From contig CAZHVS010000002.1 of NCBI GenBank assembly GCA_964536015.1, positions 318,509 to 382,508 of the forward strand: a stretch of DNA of 64,000 nucleotides, given 5' to 3'. The stretch comes from CAZHVS01 sp964536015. Its GTDB lineage: Bacteria; Bacteroidota; Ignavibacteria; Ignavibacteriales; Ignavibacteriaceae. The notes below the pieces were generated by a model. That model ran no database searches, was not told the DNA's origin, and saw only the letters and a list, made by a program, of their open reading frames with translations. The translations under genes and the position numbers were made by a program. Shown here one piece after another: positions 26,980 through 37,142 of the stretch. Numbering within the stretch: the first letter of the stretch is position 1; each line of letters opens with the position of its first letter.

Positions 26980-28239
26980 TTATTTAGGTAAACCTAGTTT
27001 TTTTCTTTCTTCTTTAGTGATATCAAAAACTTTTCTAAAAACTTTTTCTTCAGTTTCAGTTAGTTGAATATTTCTTCTTGCCATCACTCTTTTTGCAACA
27101 TCAAGAGCTTTATCAATGTCATAACTAGTCATTGAATCAGAGCCACCCCAAGTGAAAGATGGTACGTATTTTTTTGGAAATCCAGCACCAAAGATATTAC
27201 TTGAGGTACCTACAACTGTACCGGTGTTGAACATTGTATTAATTGAACATTTAGAATGGTCCCCCATTGTCAACCCTACAAACATAGAACCACTATCCAC
27301 TTGTTCACCATTGATTATTACTTTAACACTTCCATAATTATTTTTAAGATCACTATTGTTTGTATCGGCACCTAGATTAACCCATGTACCAAGATATGCA
27401 TGACCTAAGAAACCATCGTGTTGCTTGTTACTAAAGGCATGGATTATCGAACCTTCTACCTCGCCGCCTACTTTACATACCTCACCAATACTGGTATTCT
27501 CATAAATTTTTGCTCCAATCTTTATTGCAGTTTTATTGCCAATAAATGCAGGACCTTCAATTACAGCATTCGGAAAAATTTTTGCATCTTTACCAATATA
27601 AATCGGACCGCTTTCAGCATCCAATACAACTCCAGGTTTAATTTTTGCACCTTCATCAATAAAGATATTTGATTCATTTAATAAATGAGCACCAGGATAA
27701 ATTTTACCTTTTATTTTTTCTGATTGATTAGAAGTTAATAATTTAAAATCCAGACAAATTTGTTCACCATTATTTGCAACAAGGTCCCAGGGGTAGTGAA
27801 TTATTTTTGCTTCAACTTCCTTTTTAAATAAATCATGAAAATCAGAGAGTGTAAATAAATCGTTAAGATTATTTTTTAACGCCGCAAGTTTAGATCCACT
27901 TACTCGGGCGGCAATAATACTTTCTCCCTTGACAAATAATGTATCAGAATCCACATTTAACTGTTCAGCTAGAGATTCATCTACTATTACTCTACCGTTA
28001 ATAAACAAACAACTTTTACCTTTTACTTCGTTAACAAGTAATCCCGGATTTTGTTGTTTTACTAGTTCACTTAGATATTGGCGACAGTGAAGTGAAATTG
28101 GAGTTTTAGGAAAATGATGTTGAACTTTTTCTCTCAGTGTAAGAATTCCGCAACGTAAATCATATGTTGGACGAAAGTAAACAAGTGGAAGAAGACGAGA
28201 GTAATAAATACCTTCAAACAGGCAGATAGAATCGAACAT
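26980..28239 (-). CDS. GlmU-like sugar nucleotidyltransferase/acetyltransferase (Bacteroidota type)
   Basis: 419 residues. An N-terminal region (about 1-175, opening CLFEGIYYSRLLPLVYFRP) without the usual GlmU GTRM motif, followed by a left-handed beta-helix of hexapeptide repeats (about 180-340). This arrangement matches the Bacteroidota protein family proposed to replace GlmU, making UDP-N-acetylglucosamine for peptidoglycan and outer-membrane sugars. The neighbour nagB supports an amino-sugar role. The exact reaction is by family analogy. Confidence 0.8.
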   Translation of the reverse strand: MFDSICLFEGIYYSRLLPLVYFRPTYDLRCGILTLREKVQHHFPKTPISLHCRQYLSELVKQQNPGLLVNEVKGKSCLFINGRVIVDESLAEQLNVDSDTLFVKGESIIAARVSGSKLAALKNNLNDLFTLSDFHDLFKKEVEAKIIHYPWDLVANNGEQICLDFKLLTSNQSEKIKGKIYPGAHLLNESNIFIDEGAKIKPGVVLDAESGPIYIGKDAKIFPNAVIEGPAFIGNKTAIKIGAKIYENTSIGEVCKVGGEVEGSIIHAFSNKQHDGFLGHAYLGTWVNLGADTNNSDLKNNYGSVKVIINGEQVDSGSMFVGLTMGDHSKCSINTMFNTGTVVGTSSNIFGAGFPKKYVPSFTWGGSDSMTSYDIDKALDVAKRVMARRNIQLTETEEKVFRKVFDITKEERKKLGLPK

Positions 28240-28322
28240 AGAGTAGCTCCTTATATGTAATTGAAAACTATTTAAAATTCAAAGGCAAATATATTGAAAT
28301 TATTTTTTATGAAACCAAATTT

Positions 28323-29951
28323 TTACTTAGCTGCAAAGGTGCAGCCAGCAGGAATTTCGGGTTTTACAATAATGACCTTTTCTCTCTGAAGAACTACCTG
28401 ACCGGCAGGCATTCCTTTACGTTTGGTTACATATTTTTTTAATGTATAAGTGACAGGAATTAATTTAGCAGTCTTACCTTTACTATGAAACGCCGCAATT
28501 GAGGCTGTTTTCTCAATAATATTTTTAGGAATATTATCACTTATGTTGTCACAGCGGAGAATGACATGAGAGCCTGGTAAACTTCTTGCATGAAACCATA
28601 AATCATTTTGTTTTGCATAATGAAGAGTCAATTCATCATTATTTTTTGCATCATTCCCAACATAAACGTGATATGTCTCATCAATTAAATAATGTTTGAA
28701 GTTTGGTTCTTTTATTTTTCCAGAAGAGGAGCTTTTTTCATAATTGATTTTTAGTTCATTCATAATTTTCTTTAATTCAGTTTTTGATAATTCATCAATA
28801 TTTAGATTTTTATACTCAAGTATTATTGAAAGTCTATTCTTTGCATTAATTAAAAGTAATTTATCTTTTTCTAAAGAAGTCTTTGCAGATTTAGCTTTAT
28901 CAAAATAGTATTCAGCATTTTCCTGTGGAGTTAATTTTTTATCTAAATTGATTTTTATAATATTATTTTCATTATCAAAATCATTTATTTCTACTTCCTG
29001 ATCACCTTTTTTTATTTTTTGTAAATTTGCAAGGAGAAGGTTACCAATTTTCCTAAATTCTATTTCTTTAGCATTATTCTTTATTCTATCGTTTAATATA
29101 GTAATTTTTCTATTTAGTGAGGTAAAATCCTTTTCAAGATTCTTTTTTATTTTTTCTATGTATTCATGTCTATCATCTTGTTGATGTTTATACTTTATGA
29201 GTTCAGTCAAGGCACTAATGACACTGTTAAAAGCAGGAGAAATTCTGCTCTGTGAATTCTTGAAAGATTCAGGGATTAAATGAATGTCACCAGTATTTTT
29301 ATTATTAATAATGACTAGTTTATCATTATTTAATTTATTTATGGTTTGAAGTAGCCAATCGACATTAACTTCATCACTCAGGTTTATATGAAATGATTTA
29401 AGTTCTTCTAAAAATAATTTATCGACAAAAGGAAGATTCAATTTAATAGTTGAAAAATTTTGATTATTAACGAATTCAAAAGGAAGATTAAATCCATTTC
29501 GAGAGATGAATTCTGATTTATTCAGTAAAGTTAAATATTTACCTCTTTTCATTTCAGAACAATCCTTAAAAGAATCCAAAATTTCAAAGTCATTACTCAA
29601 TAATACGTTTGTCAATTGTCCAGTAAAAAAAATATTAATAAAAAAATGATGGAAACTTAATCTTATTATCCTTTCCATATTTGCTATTTTAATATCTGTT
29701 AAAGTTGCTGGTAAATATTTTTGAAAAAATGAAATAGTGTTTTTTTTTGCTCTTTTATAGGATGATCTGGGAATTATGTATGGAAAATTTATATTAGTAG
29801 AAACTTCCAGGAATATATTTGAGACATTAGAATCAAACTCAAATATTATTTTGTCTTTTTCTTGCGTAAATGCGTGGATAAGTTTTGAACCTTGTAGAAG
29901 GCTATTAAGCTCATCAGTTAATCTAAGAAGCAATAAATAATTTTTATACAT
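28323..29951 (-). CDS. rqcH: NFACT-family ribosome quality control factor RqcH
   Basis: 542 residues from the ATG at 29951 (start MYKNYLLLLRLTDELN as in the family; a TTG 24 bases upstream is less likely). N-terminal NFACT-N domain, helix-hairpin-helix, a long coiled coil (about 255-360) and a C-terminal NFACT-R domain with NDLWFHARSLPGSHV and HSKGKTAKLIPVTYT. RqcH binds stalled 50S subunits with peptidyl-tRNA and adds alanine tails. Stands alone between glmU-like and a divergent transporter. Confidence 0.9.
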   Translation of the reverse strand: MYKNYLLLLRLTDELNSLLQGSKLIHAFTQEKDKIIFEFDSNVSNIFLEVSTNINFPYIIPRSSYKRAKKNTISFFQKYLPATLTDIKIANMERIIRLSFHHFFINIFFTGQLTNVLLSNDFEILDSFKDCSEMKRGKYLTLLNKSEFISRNGFNLPFEFVNNQNFSTIKLNLPFVDKLFLEELKSFHINLSDEVNVDWLLQTINKLNNDKLVIINNKNTGDIHLIPESFKNSQSRISPAFNSVISALTELIKYKHQQDDRHEYIEKIKKNLEKDFTSLNRKITILNDRIKNNAKEIEFRKIGNLLLANLQKIKKGDQEVEINDFDNENNIIKINLDKKLTPQENAEYYFDKAKSAKTSLEKDKLLLINAKNRLSIILEYKNLNIDELSKTELKKIMNELKINYEKSSSSGKIKEPNFKHYLIDETYHVYVGNDAKNNDELTLHYAKQNDLWFHARSLPGSHVILRCDNISDNIPKNIIEKTASIAAFHSKGKTAKLIPVTYTLKKYVTKRKGMPAGQVVLQREKVIIVKPEIPAGCTFAAK

Positions 29952-30087
29952 TTTAAATTGATTTTTACTTTTCAAAAATAGTTTTTCCTAACTAGTATAA
30001 AAAGTTTCATTTAAATAGTTTATATCTTTTGGTTATTTTAGTAAGTAATTATAAACTTTTATCTTTAAGAAAGCACTTGAGGACAGA

Positions 30088-31359
30088 TTGGCATTTAGTG
30101 AAAAAATTATGAAAGTTAAGCAAGGATTTCATACTTCATTCTGGATTGCAAATGGAATGGAACTCTTTGAAAGACTTGCTTACTATGGACAACAAATAAT
30201 AATGGTGATATACCTCAGAAATACTCTCCATTTTTCCGAGCAGGAAGCTGGACAATTATCTGGTTTATTTGGTGGGATGATTTATCTTCTTCCTATTTTA
30301 GGTGGTACTCTTGCTGACCGTTTTGGTTTTAGAAAGGCATTTGCAACAGCATTTGGTATTCTAGCAATTGGGTATTTCCTTATTGGTTCTGTAGGAATGG
30401 ACGCTTTCAACCCTATTTATAATAATTTACCCAAATACTGGGTACTTGTGGCATTTTTAATTTTTACTGCTTTTGGTGGAAGTTTTATTAAACCCTCAGT
30501 ATTGGGGACAATTGCCGTAACTTCAAATAAAGAAACAAAGTCTCTTGGTTTTGCAATTTATTATTGGTTAGTAAATATTGGTGCAGCTATAGGACCGACT
30601 ATTGCATATTTCGTGAGAGACAGCATAGGATATCAATATGTCTATGTTGTATCTGCAATTTCCTGTGCGGCAATGTTTTTTGTAAATTATTTTTTCTATA
30701 AAGAAGTTAAAAGTGAACTTCAGGAAGCAAAAGAAAAACTTGCAGAAAAATTGAAAAACCTTGTGCTTGTACTTCTCAATTTTAAATTTATGATTTTCTT
30801 ACTAATATTTTCATTATTCTGGATTATGTTTTGGCAGGAATTTGTTATTCTTCCTTTATATGTAAGCGATTTTATAAGCAAAGATTCTCCTTATGAAATC
30901 ATTCAATCGTGGTCGGCTGCTGGAGCGATCATTACTCTGCAACTTATTATTAATAGATTAACTAAAAATATTGCAACACAGAATGCTATTATTCTTGGTT
31001 TTGGTATATCAAGTATGATGTATCTTATTATAGCATTATATCCAAGCATTCCCACCATTGCTGCGGGAATATTGGTTTTTGCAATTGGTGAAATGACTCA
31101 AGCTCCAAGATATTATGAATACATCAGTGATATAGCACCAAAAGGGCAGCAAGGTTTATATCAGGGATATGCGTTTTTACCAATTGCTATTGCTTGGTTC
31201 GTTGGGGGACCTATAGGTGGATGGATGTATAGAGTATTTGCAATTGAAATGAAACAACCACAAATTATTTTTTACATTTTACTTGCAGTAGGAATTGCTG
31301 CAACTTTATTAATGTATATTTACAGCATTTGGATAAATAAAACTGCAATCAAAGAATAA
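30088..31359 (+). CDS. POT/PTR-like MFS transporter
   Basis: 423 residues with about 12 membrane helices. NGMELFERLAYYGQQ (about 24-38) is the first-helix signature of proton-dependent oligopeptide transporters, and GGTLADRFGFRKA (about 71-83) is the MFS loop motif. Substrate unknown (di/tripeptide or similar). The TTG at 30088 is preferred because GAGGA lies 4 bases upstream; the ATG at 30109 is the alternative. 31360-31591 downstream holds no convincing gene. Confidence 0.82.
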   Translation: MAFSEKIMKVKQGFHTSFWIANGMELFERLAYYGQQIIMVIYLRNTLHFSEQEAGQLSGLFGGMIYLLPILGGTLADRFGFRKAFATAFGILAIGYFLIGSVGMDAFNPIYNNLPKYWVLVAFLIFTAFGGSFIKPSVLGTIAVTSNKETKSLGFAIYYWLVNIGAAIGPTIAYFVRDSIGYQYVYVVSAISCAAMFFVNYFFYKEVKSELQEAKEKLAEKLKNLVLVLLNFKFMIFLLIFSLFWIMFWQEFVILPLYVSDFISKDSPYEIIQSWSAAGAIITLQLIINRLTKNIATQNAIILGFGISSMMYLIIALYPSIPTIAAGILVFAIGEMTQAPRYYEYISDIAPKGQQGLYQGYAFLPIAIAWFVGGPIGGWMYRVFAIEMKQPQIIFYILLAVGIAATLLMYIYSIWINKTAIKE

Positions 31360-31591
31360 ATGAGTTTTTTATATAGTTGGCAAATAAAAAATATTATTGA
31401 TGAATATTCTGCTTGCTTTATTATAGTAAAACTTTCTAATTTTGCCATAGAAAGATTAGCAATTCGGGAGAATCGTTAATTTTAATATCTTATGATACTG
31501 ACTTTTTCATTCAATGTAAAATTATTTTAACACCTGTATAAATTCCAATTTCAGTTAAAAAATAAATATAAAAAAGTTCCGAGTAAAAAAT

Positions 31592-32356
31592 TTGATTATT
31601 ACAAATGTAATTGTTGAAAAGACTATACATCTTGAAAACAATATTCTACTATTGAAATTATACTCACCTGAAATTTCCAGTTCAATAAAACCTGGACAGT
31701 TTCTGAATATAAAAGTAAGTGAAACTAATTTTCCCTTACTCAGACGTCCTTTTAGTGTATGTGATGTTGATGGAGATTATTTATACATAATGTTTAATCT
31801 TCATGGCGAAGGAACAAGACGATTAGCAAATAAAAATAGTGGTGATAAAATTAATTTAATTGGTCCATTAGGTAACGGTTTTCAAATCGATGGAGTATAT
31901 TCTACTGCAATAATAGTCGCAGGTGGTATGGGTGTTGCTCCATTTCCTTTTCTAACTCAAAAACTTGAAGAAGCTAGATTAAATGTATTGAGTTTTATTG
32001 GTGGGAAAAACTCTCACAGTATTATTTCTTATGGATTGAAAAATGTATCTATGGCAACGGATGATGGATCTCTGGGTTTTAAAGGAACAGTTGTTGATTT
32101 ATTGAAGGAAAGCATAGACCTATTAAAAGAAAGTATAATAAAAATATTTGGCTGTGGTCCTACACCGATGTTAAAAGAGCTTGGAAAATTTTGTCTTGAA
32201 AATGATTTTGAATGTGAAATTTCGACTGAATGTGCTATGGCTTGTGGTTTTGGAATATGTCAGGGTTGTCCAATTGAATCTTCAACAGATAAGGACAAAT
32301 ACTTACTTGTCTGTAAAGATGGACCTGTATTTAATATTAAAGATATTGTGCAATGA
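31592..32356 (+). CDS. pyrK: Dihydroorotate dehydrogenase B, electron-transfer subunit
   Basis: 254 residues, TTG start. A ferredoxin-reductase-like FAD domain (RRPFSVCDVDG, about 50-60), an NAD-binding part (VAGGMGVAPFPF) and the C-terminal [2Fe-2S] cysteines in CAMACGFGICQGC plus a last Cys before KDGPVF. It passes electrons from the PyrD FMN to NAD+. It is 6 bases upstream of pyrD, which forms the other half of the heterotetramer in pyrimidine synthesis. Confidence 0.93.
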   Translation: MIITNVIVEKTIHLENNILLLKLYSPEISSSIKPGQFLNIKVSETNFPLLRRPFSVCDVDGDYLYIMFNLHGEGTRRLANKNSGDKINLIGPLGNGFQIDGVYSTAIIVAGGMGVAPFPFLTQKLEEARLNVLSFIGGKNSHSIISYGLKNVSMATDDGSLGFKGTVVDLLKESIDLLKESIIKIFGCGPTPMLKELGKFCLENDFECEISTECAMACGFGICQGCPIESSTDKDKYLLVCKDGPVFNIKDIVQ

Positions 32357-32362
32357 GAAATT

Positions 32363-33283
32363 ATGGCGGTTGATTTATCTGTAAATATTGGTTCATTAAG
32401 ATTAAAAAATCCAGTTTTACTTGCTTCTGGTACTGTTGGTTATGGAAATGAAATTTCAGAATTCTTAGATTTAAATTTAATTGGTGGAATTGTAACAAAA
32501 TCAATCAGTCTAAAACCTCGAAAAGGAAATCCTCCACAGAGAATTGTTGAAACCCCAAGTGGAATGTTGAATGCAATTGGTCTTGCTAATGTTGGCGTTG
32601 AAGATTTCATCAAGCAAAAAATTTCATTCCTAAAAGAATTCAATACAAATATTATTTGTAATATTGCTGCATCATCTATTGATGAATATGTAGAATGCGT
32701 TAAAATACTTTCTGGTGAGGAGACAATTTCTGCTTTTGAAATAAATGTTTCTTGTCCTAATGTTAAAGATGGCGGATTAATTTTTGGAAATAATATCAAA
32801 GCAGTTGGTGAGATAACTCAAAAAGTAAAATCCAATACAAACAAACCAGTCATCATTAAATTATCACCGAATACTGCAAGTATTTCAGAATTTGCAAAAG
32901 TAGTTAAAGATAATGGAGGAGATGCTGTTTCAGCTATTAATACACTTGTAGGAACCGCTTTTGATATAGAGACAAGAAAACCAAAAATTAAAAATGTTAC
33001 CGGTGGTTTATCTGGGCCAGCAATAAAACCAGTTGCACTTGCTAAAGTACTTGAAATAAAAAGAAAAGTTGATATACCAATAATTGGTATTGGTGGAATT
33101 ATGAATTGGAAAGATGCGATTGAGTTTATGATTGCAGGAGCATCTGCAATTCAACTTGGTACTGTTAATTTTATTAATCCTGATGCTGCATTATCAGTAA
33201 TAAATGGATTAAACGAATATTGCTTAACCAAAAATATCAATAAAATCAGTGATCTAATAGGCTCTTTTGTAATAGATGAATGA
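32363..33283 (+). CDS. pyrD: Dihydroorotate dehydrogenase B, catalytic subunit
   Basis: 306 residues, class 1B length. Oxidises dihydroorotate to orotate with FMN. Active-site region EINVSCPNVKDGG with the catalytic Cys, substrate loop NTLVGTAFDIETRKP, and FMN phosphate motif GIGGIMNWKDAIEFMIAGAS. Preceded directly by pyrK; overlaps folC by 8 bases. Confidence 0.95.
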   Translation: MAVDLSVNIGSLRLKNPVLLASGTVGYGNEISEFLDLNLIGGIVTKSISLKPRKGNPPQRIVETPSGMLNAIGLANVGVEDFIKQKISFLKEFNTNIICNIAASSIDEYVECVKILSGEETISAFEINVSCPNVKDGGLIFGNNIKAVGEITQKVKSNTNKPVIIKLSPNTASISEFAKVVKDNGGDAVSAINTLVGTAFDIETRKPKIKNVTGGLSGPAIKPVALAKVLEIKRKVDIPIIGIGGIMNWKDAIEFMIAGASAIQLGTVNFINPDAALSVINGLNEYCLTKNINKISDLIGSFVIDE

Positions 33284-34535
33284 AAATATTAAAATAGTAT
33301 TAGATAAACTTTTTGGACTTCAAAAAATTGGTGTTAAGCTTGGATTGGAAAACATAATTAGATTTTTGAATGAAATTGGGAATCCACAACTTAACCTAAA
33401 ATGCATTCACATAGCTGGGTCAAATGGAAAAGGCAGTACTGCATCTTTTATAGCAAGTATCTTAATGGAAAGTGGTTATAAGACTGGACTATATACTTCA
33501 CCTCATTTTGTTAAGTTCAATGAAAGAATAAAAATTAACGGTAAAGAAATAGAAGACAAGTTTATAGCTGATTTTTATATTAAATATGAAAACTATATTA
33601 TCCGGAATAAATTAACCTTTTTTGAAGTGACAACAGCAATAGCATTTCAATATTTTTATGATAACAATGTTGATTATGCAGTTATTGAGACAGGCTTAGG
33701 TGGAAGATTAGATGCAACAAATGTAATTAATCCAATGGCATCTGTTATTACGTCTATAAGTCTTGAACATACCAATATTCTTGGTGATACAATAGAGCAA
33801 ATTGCCTCTGAAAAGGCTGGTATTATTAAACCGGGGATAAAGGTATTTACAGGAATTTTATTTCCCGGAGCAGAAGCAGTCATAGAAAAAAAGTGTGAAG
33901 AATTAAATTGTGAATTATTTGATATAGAAGATTATACAATTAAAAGAGAAAACTATATAGAACTTTATACAGAAGAACTTAATATTGATAGACTTGATTC
34001 CCCTTTGAGAGGATATTATCAAAAATATAATGCTGCTTTAGCTGTTCTCTGCTTGAATAAAACTCTCGACATTTTTAATCTAACTACTATTCAAAAAGGG
34101 ATATTAAATGTTGTTAAGAATAGTGGATTACAGGGACGGTATGAAATAATAAGTGAATCTCCAAAAATAATATTGGATTCAGCTCATAACCCAGAAAGTA
34201 TCAAACACTTTACTGAAGAATTTAAGAAGGAAAAAAAATACCAAAAAAGAATATTATTGTTTACAGCACTTCGGGATAAAGCAATTGAAGAAATGTTAAA
34301 AGCACTAAATAATTCCTTTGATGAAATTCATTTTACTGAAATAAATTTTGAAAGAGCTGCAAATATTAATGATCTGATAGAAATAGCGAATAAAATAGGA
34401 ATGAATGGATTTGTGGAAAAAGATTTTATAGGATTCATTCAAAAATTTATTTCAGAAAAAAGTGAAATGGAGTGCCTCGTTATTTTAGGTAGTATGTACC
34501 TTCTGGGTGAAGTTAAAAAATCAATAAAATTTTAA
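33276..34535 (+). CDS. folC: Folylpolyglutamate synthase / dihydrofolate synthase
   Basis: 419 residues of the Mur-ligase superfamily. P-loop HIAGSNGKGSTAS (45-57), TSPHFVKFNERI, ETGLGGRLDATN and SLEHTNILG are FolC signatures. It ligates glutamate to dihydropteroate and/or tetrahydrofolate. The ATG overlaps the end of pyrD (TGATGAATGA region), indicating coupled translation in a pyrK-pyrD-folC unit. Confidence 0.93.
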   Translation: MNENIKIVLDKLFGLQKIGVKLGLENIIRFLNEIGNPQLNLKCIHIAGSNGKGSTASFIASILMESGYKTGLYTSPHFVKFNERIKINGKEIEDKFIADFYIKYENYIIRNKLTFFEVTTAIAFQYFYDNNVDYAVIETGLGGRLDATNVINPMASVITSISLEHTNILGDTIEQIASEKAGIIKPGIKVFTGILFPGAEAVIEKKCEELNCELFDIEDYTIKRENYIELYTEELNIDRLDSPLRGYYQKYNAALAVLCLNKTLDIFNLTTIQKGILNVVKNSGLQGRYEIISESPKIILDSAHNPESIKHFTEEFKKEKKYQKRILLFTALRDKAIEEMLKALNNSFDEIHFTEINFERAANINDLIEIANKIGMNGFVEKDFIGFIQKFISEKSEMECLVILGSMYLLGEVKKSIKF

Positions 34536-34571
34536 TAAATCAATTAGAACATAAAATAAAGGTAAATTAAA

Positions 34572-35825
34572 ATGCCAATGGATATATCAGAATTAAAGTC
34601 AAAGAAAATAGTTGAACTTTATGCAATTGCAAAAGAATTGCAGATTATAGGTTACAGCGATTTAAGGAAACAAGAATTAATATTTAAAATTCTTGAAGCT
34701 CAAACAGCAAAAGACGGATTATCATTTTCAAGAGGTGTACTTGAAGTATTGCCTGATGGTTATGGCTTCCTGCGTTCTTCAGATTACAACTATCTTCCAT
34801 CTCCTGATGATATTTATGTATCTCCATCTCAAATTAAAAAATTTCAACTTAGAACAGGGGACTTTGTAAGCGGTCAGGTTCGTCCGCCAAAAGAAGGCGA
34901 AAGATTTTTTGCTCTTTTAAGAGTTGAAGCTGTGAACGGACAGGATCCTGAACAAATTAGAGAAAGAACACTTTTTGATAATTTAATTCCTCTTTATCCT
35001 GATAAACGGATTGATCTTGAATCTGCACCTGGTGAATATTCTATGCGTGTTTTAAATTTGCTTTCTCCAATAGGTAAAGGACAAAGAGGTTTAATTGTAT
35101 CACCTCCCAAAAGTGGTAAAACAATTTTGCTTCAAAAAATTGCAAATTCGATTACACGAAATCATCCTGAAATAAAGTTAATTATTCTTTTAATCGATGA
35201 ACGACCGGAAGAAGTAACTGATATGGAAAGAAGTGTTAAAGCTGAAGTAATCAGTTCAACTTTTGATGAACCTGCTGATAGACACGTTCAGGTGGCTGAT
35301 ATGGTTATAGAAAAATCCAAAAGATTAGTTGAAGCTGGTGAAGATGTTGTAATTCTTCTTGATAGTATTACAAGATTAGCACGTGCAAATAATATTGTTG
35401 TCCCTCATAGTGGAAGAATTTTATCAGGTGGAGTTGATTCCAATGCACTGCATAAACCAAAAAGATTTTTTGGAGCTGCAAGAAATACAGAAGATGGCGG
35501 AAGTTTAACAATAATTGCAACTGCACTTATTGATACAGGCAGTAGAATGGATGATGTTATATTTGAAGAATTTAAAGGTACAGGAAATATGGAAGTCGTT
35601 CTTAACCGCGATTTAAGCGATCGAAGAATATTTCCTGCAATTGATGTAAATCGTTCAGGAACCAGAAGGGAAGAATTGCTGATGAAAGAAGAAGAACTTC
35701 AGAAAGTATGGATATTAAGGAAAATTTTAAGTGATTTTACCCCCGTTGAAGCAATGGAATTCTTGTTGGACAAAATGAAGGGAACTAAAAACAATAAAGA
35801 ATTTCTCTTAAGTATGAATAGTTAG
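34572..35825 (+). CDS. rho: Transcription termination factor Rho
   Basis: 417 residues, compact form without the long N-terminal insert seen in many Bacteroidota Rho proteins. Domains: N-terminal SAP-like helical part (about 5-45), cold-shock RNA-binding domain starting GVLEVLPDGYGFLR (about 56-69), and hexameric ATPase with Walker A PPKSGKT (about 178-184), Walker B VVILLDSITRLAR and the Q/R-loop region GAARNTEDGGSLTIIATAL. Terminates transcription by RNA translocation. Confidence 0.96.
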   Translation: MPMDISELKSKKIVELYAIAKELQIIGYSDLRKQELIFKILEAQTAKDGLSFSRGVLEVLPDGYGFLRSSDYNYLPSPDDIYVSPSQIKKFQLRTGDFVSGQVRPPKEGERFFALLRVEAVNGQDPEQIRERTLFDNLIPLYPDKRIDLESAPGEYSMRVLNLLSPIGKGQRGLIVSPPKSGKTILLQKIANSITRNHPEIKLIILLIDERPEEVTDMERSVKAEVISSTFDEPADRHVQVADMVIEKSKRLVEAGEDVVILLDSITRLARANNIVVPHSGRILSGGVDSNALHKPKRFFGAARNTEDGGSLTIIATALIDTGSRMDDVIFEEFKGTGNMEVVLNRDLSDRRIFPAIDVNRSGTRREELLMKEEELQKVWILRKILSDFTPVEAMEFLLDKMKGTKNNKEFLLSMNS

Positions 35826-35873
35826 TTATTTCAGCTTAAGTAGCAAATTGAAATAAATAATCTCTTAAACTAC

Positions 35874-37142
35874 ATGAATAAAAAGATTTTTCAATTAAGT
35901 TTCATTTTGTTGTTAATATTTTTGAATTCATGCTTATATTCTCAATTCAGAAAAGAAAATCCATTCATAATTGAACCGGGCATATATACTGAGTATCATA
36001 TTCTACCTGATAGTAGTGGTTATTTATTTTATTTTTCATATAGAGTAGAGTATAACCATCTTATATTTGAAAAAAAGGATGATAATATTTATGAATCATC
36101 ATTTAATTTCCTAATCGAGATATATGACAGTCTGAAAAAAGACATAATAAGATTAAATTCAAGTAAAACTGTTCAAACATCTTTATTTGAAAATACAAAA
36201 TCCAGAACAGAATATTCGCAAGGTTTAGTAAAAACGCATCTTCCTGCTGGTTATTATAAATTAATAACAACATTTTATGATCTGAATAATTCTAAAGAAT
36301 ATGACCTTATTCCTGTTAATTTTAATACATATTCAGAAAGTAGTGTAATTTTACAACCTGTGGTTGTGAGATTACATAATGATAAAGTCCAGTTAGCTAA
36401 TTATTCTAATGTAGTACCATTTTCAAGTGAAAATTATAGTTTGCTTATTTCTGTTTTGGATACCAATATTAAAAAATTGAAAATTACAATTAAAACAAAT
36501 AATGAAGAATCGGTATATATAGCAAATGAATCATTTATTTCATCGCTAAATTTTTATGAAAGCAACGATCAAATTTATATAAATAAAAATGGGAAAAGGG
36601 AAACAAAGAATTTTTTAGTTAAAGATTTTAGCACTAAATACAATGAAGGAATACTAATTTTATCAATTATCGATGGTGATTCGGTTTATAAACAACTTAA
36701 ATGTTCAATGCCAGTAAAATGGTTCAATAAACCTTCTATTCTAAGAAATCTTGATTATTCAATAAAAGTTTTGTCCAATATTGAAGAACCATCAGTATTT
36801 GAACAATTAAATAAAATACCAAAAGATTCAATTCAATTTGGTTTTAATGAATACTGGAATAGACTGGATCCAAGTCCAGGCACAAAATACAACGAACTTA
36901 TGGTTGAATTTTACAACAGAGTTGAATATGCAGTAAAAAACTTTTCTACTCTTGCAAAATATGATGGTGCTGAAACAGACCGTGGTAAGATATATATTAA
37001 ATTTGGTGTGCCGGATGAAATAAAGAGGTCAAAGAATAGTGAAAACAAAGTATTAGAAATTTGGGAGTATAAAAGTATCAATAAAGTTTTTACATTTGTT
37101 GATAATAACGGTACAGGAAATTTTAAAATTATATCGAAATGA
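35874..37142 (+). CDS. GWxTD-domain exported protein
   Basis: 422 residues. Lipoprotein-like signal (LNSC, Cys20), a beta-rich middle, and a C-terminal GWxTD-type domain: EYWNRLDPSPGTKYNELMVE followed by FYNRVEYAV, TDRGKIYIKFGVPDEI and EIWEYKS. Such proteins are known from Bacteroidota/Chlorobi/Acidobacteria genomes; their role is unknown. The key tryptophan is in YW rather than GW here. The stop overlaps the pdxA start (ATGA). Confidence 0.8.
   Translation: MNKKIFQLSFILLLIFLNSCLYSQFRKENPFIIEPGIYTEYHILPDSSGYLFYFSYRVEYNHLIFEKKDDNIYESSFNFLIEIYDSLKKDIIRLNSSKTVQTSLFENTKSRTEYSQGLVKTHLPAGYYKLITTFYDLNNSKEYDLIPVNFNTYSESSVILQPVVVRLHNDKVQLANYSNVVPFSSENYSLLISVLDTNIKKLKITIKTNNEESVYIANESFISSLNFYESNDQIYINKNGKRETKNFLVKDFSTKYNEGILILSIIDGDSVYKQLKCSMPVKWFNKPSILRNLDYSIKVLSNIEEPSVFEQLNKIPKDSIQFGFNEYWNRLDPSPGTKYNELMVEFYNRVEYAVKNFSTLAKYDGAETDRGKIYIKFGVPDEIKRSKNSENKVLEIWEYKSINKVFTFVDNNGTGNFKIISK

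Noticed and set aside
31360..31479. 39-codon open frame after the POT-like transporter
   Set aside because: Starts directly after the stop codon but shows no family features, no ribosome site, and AT-driven composition.
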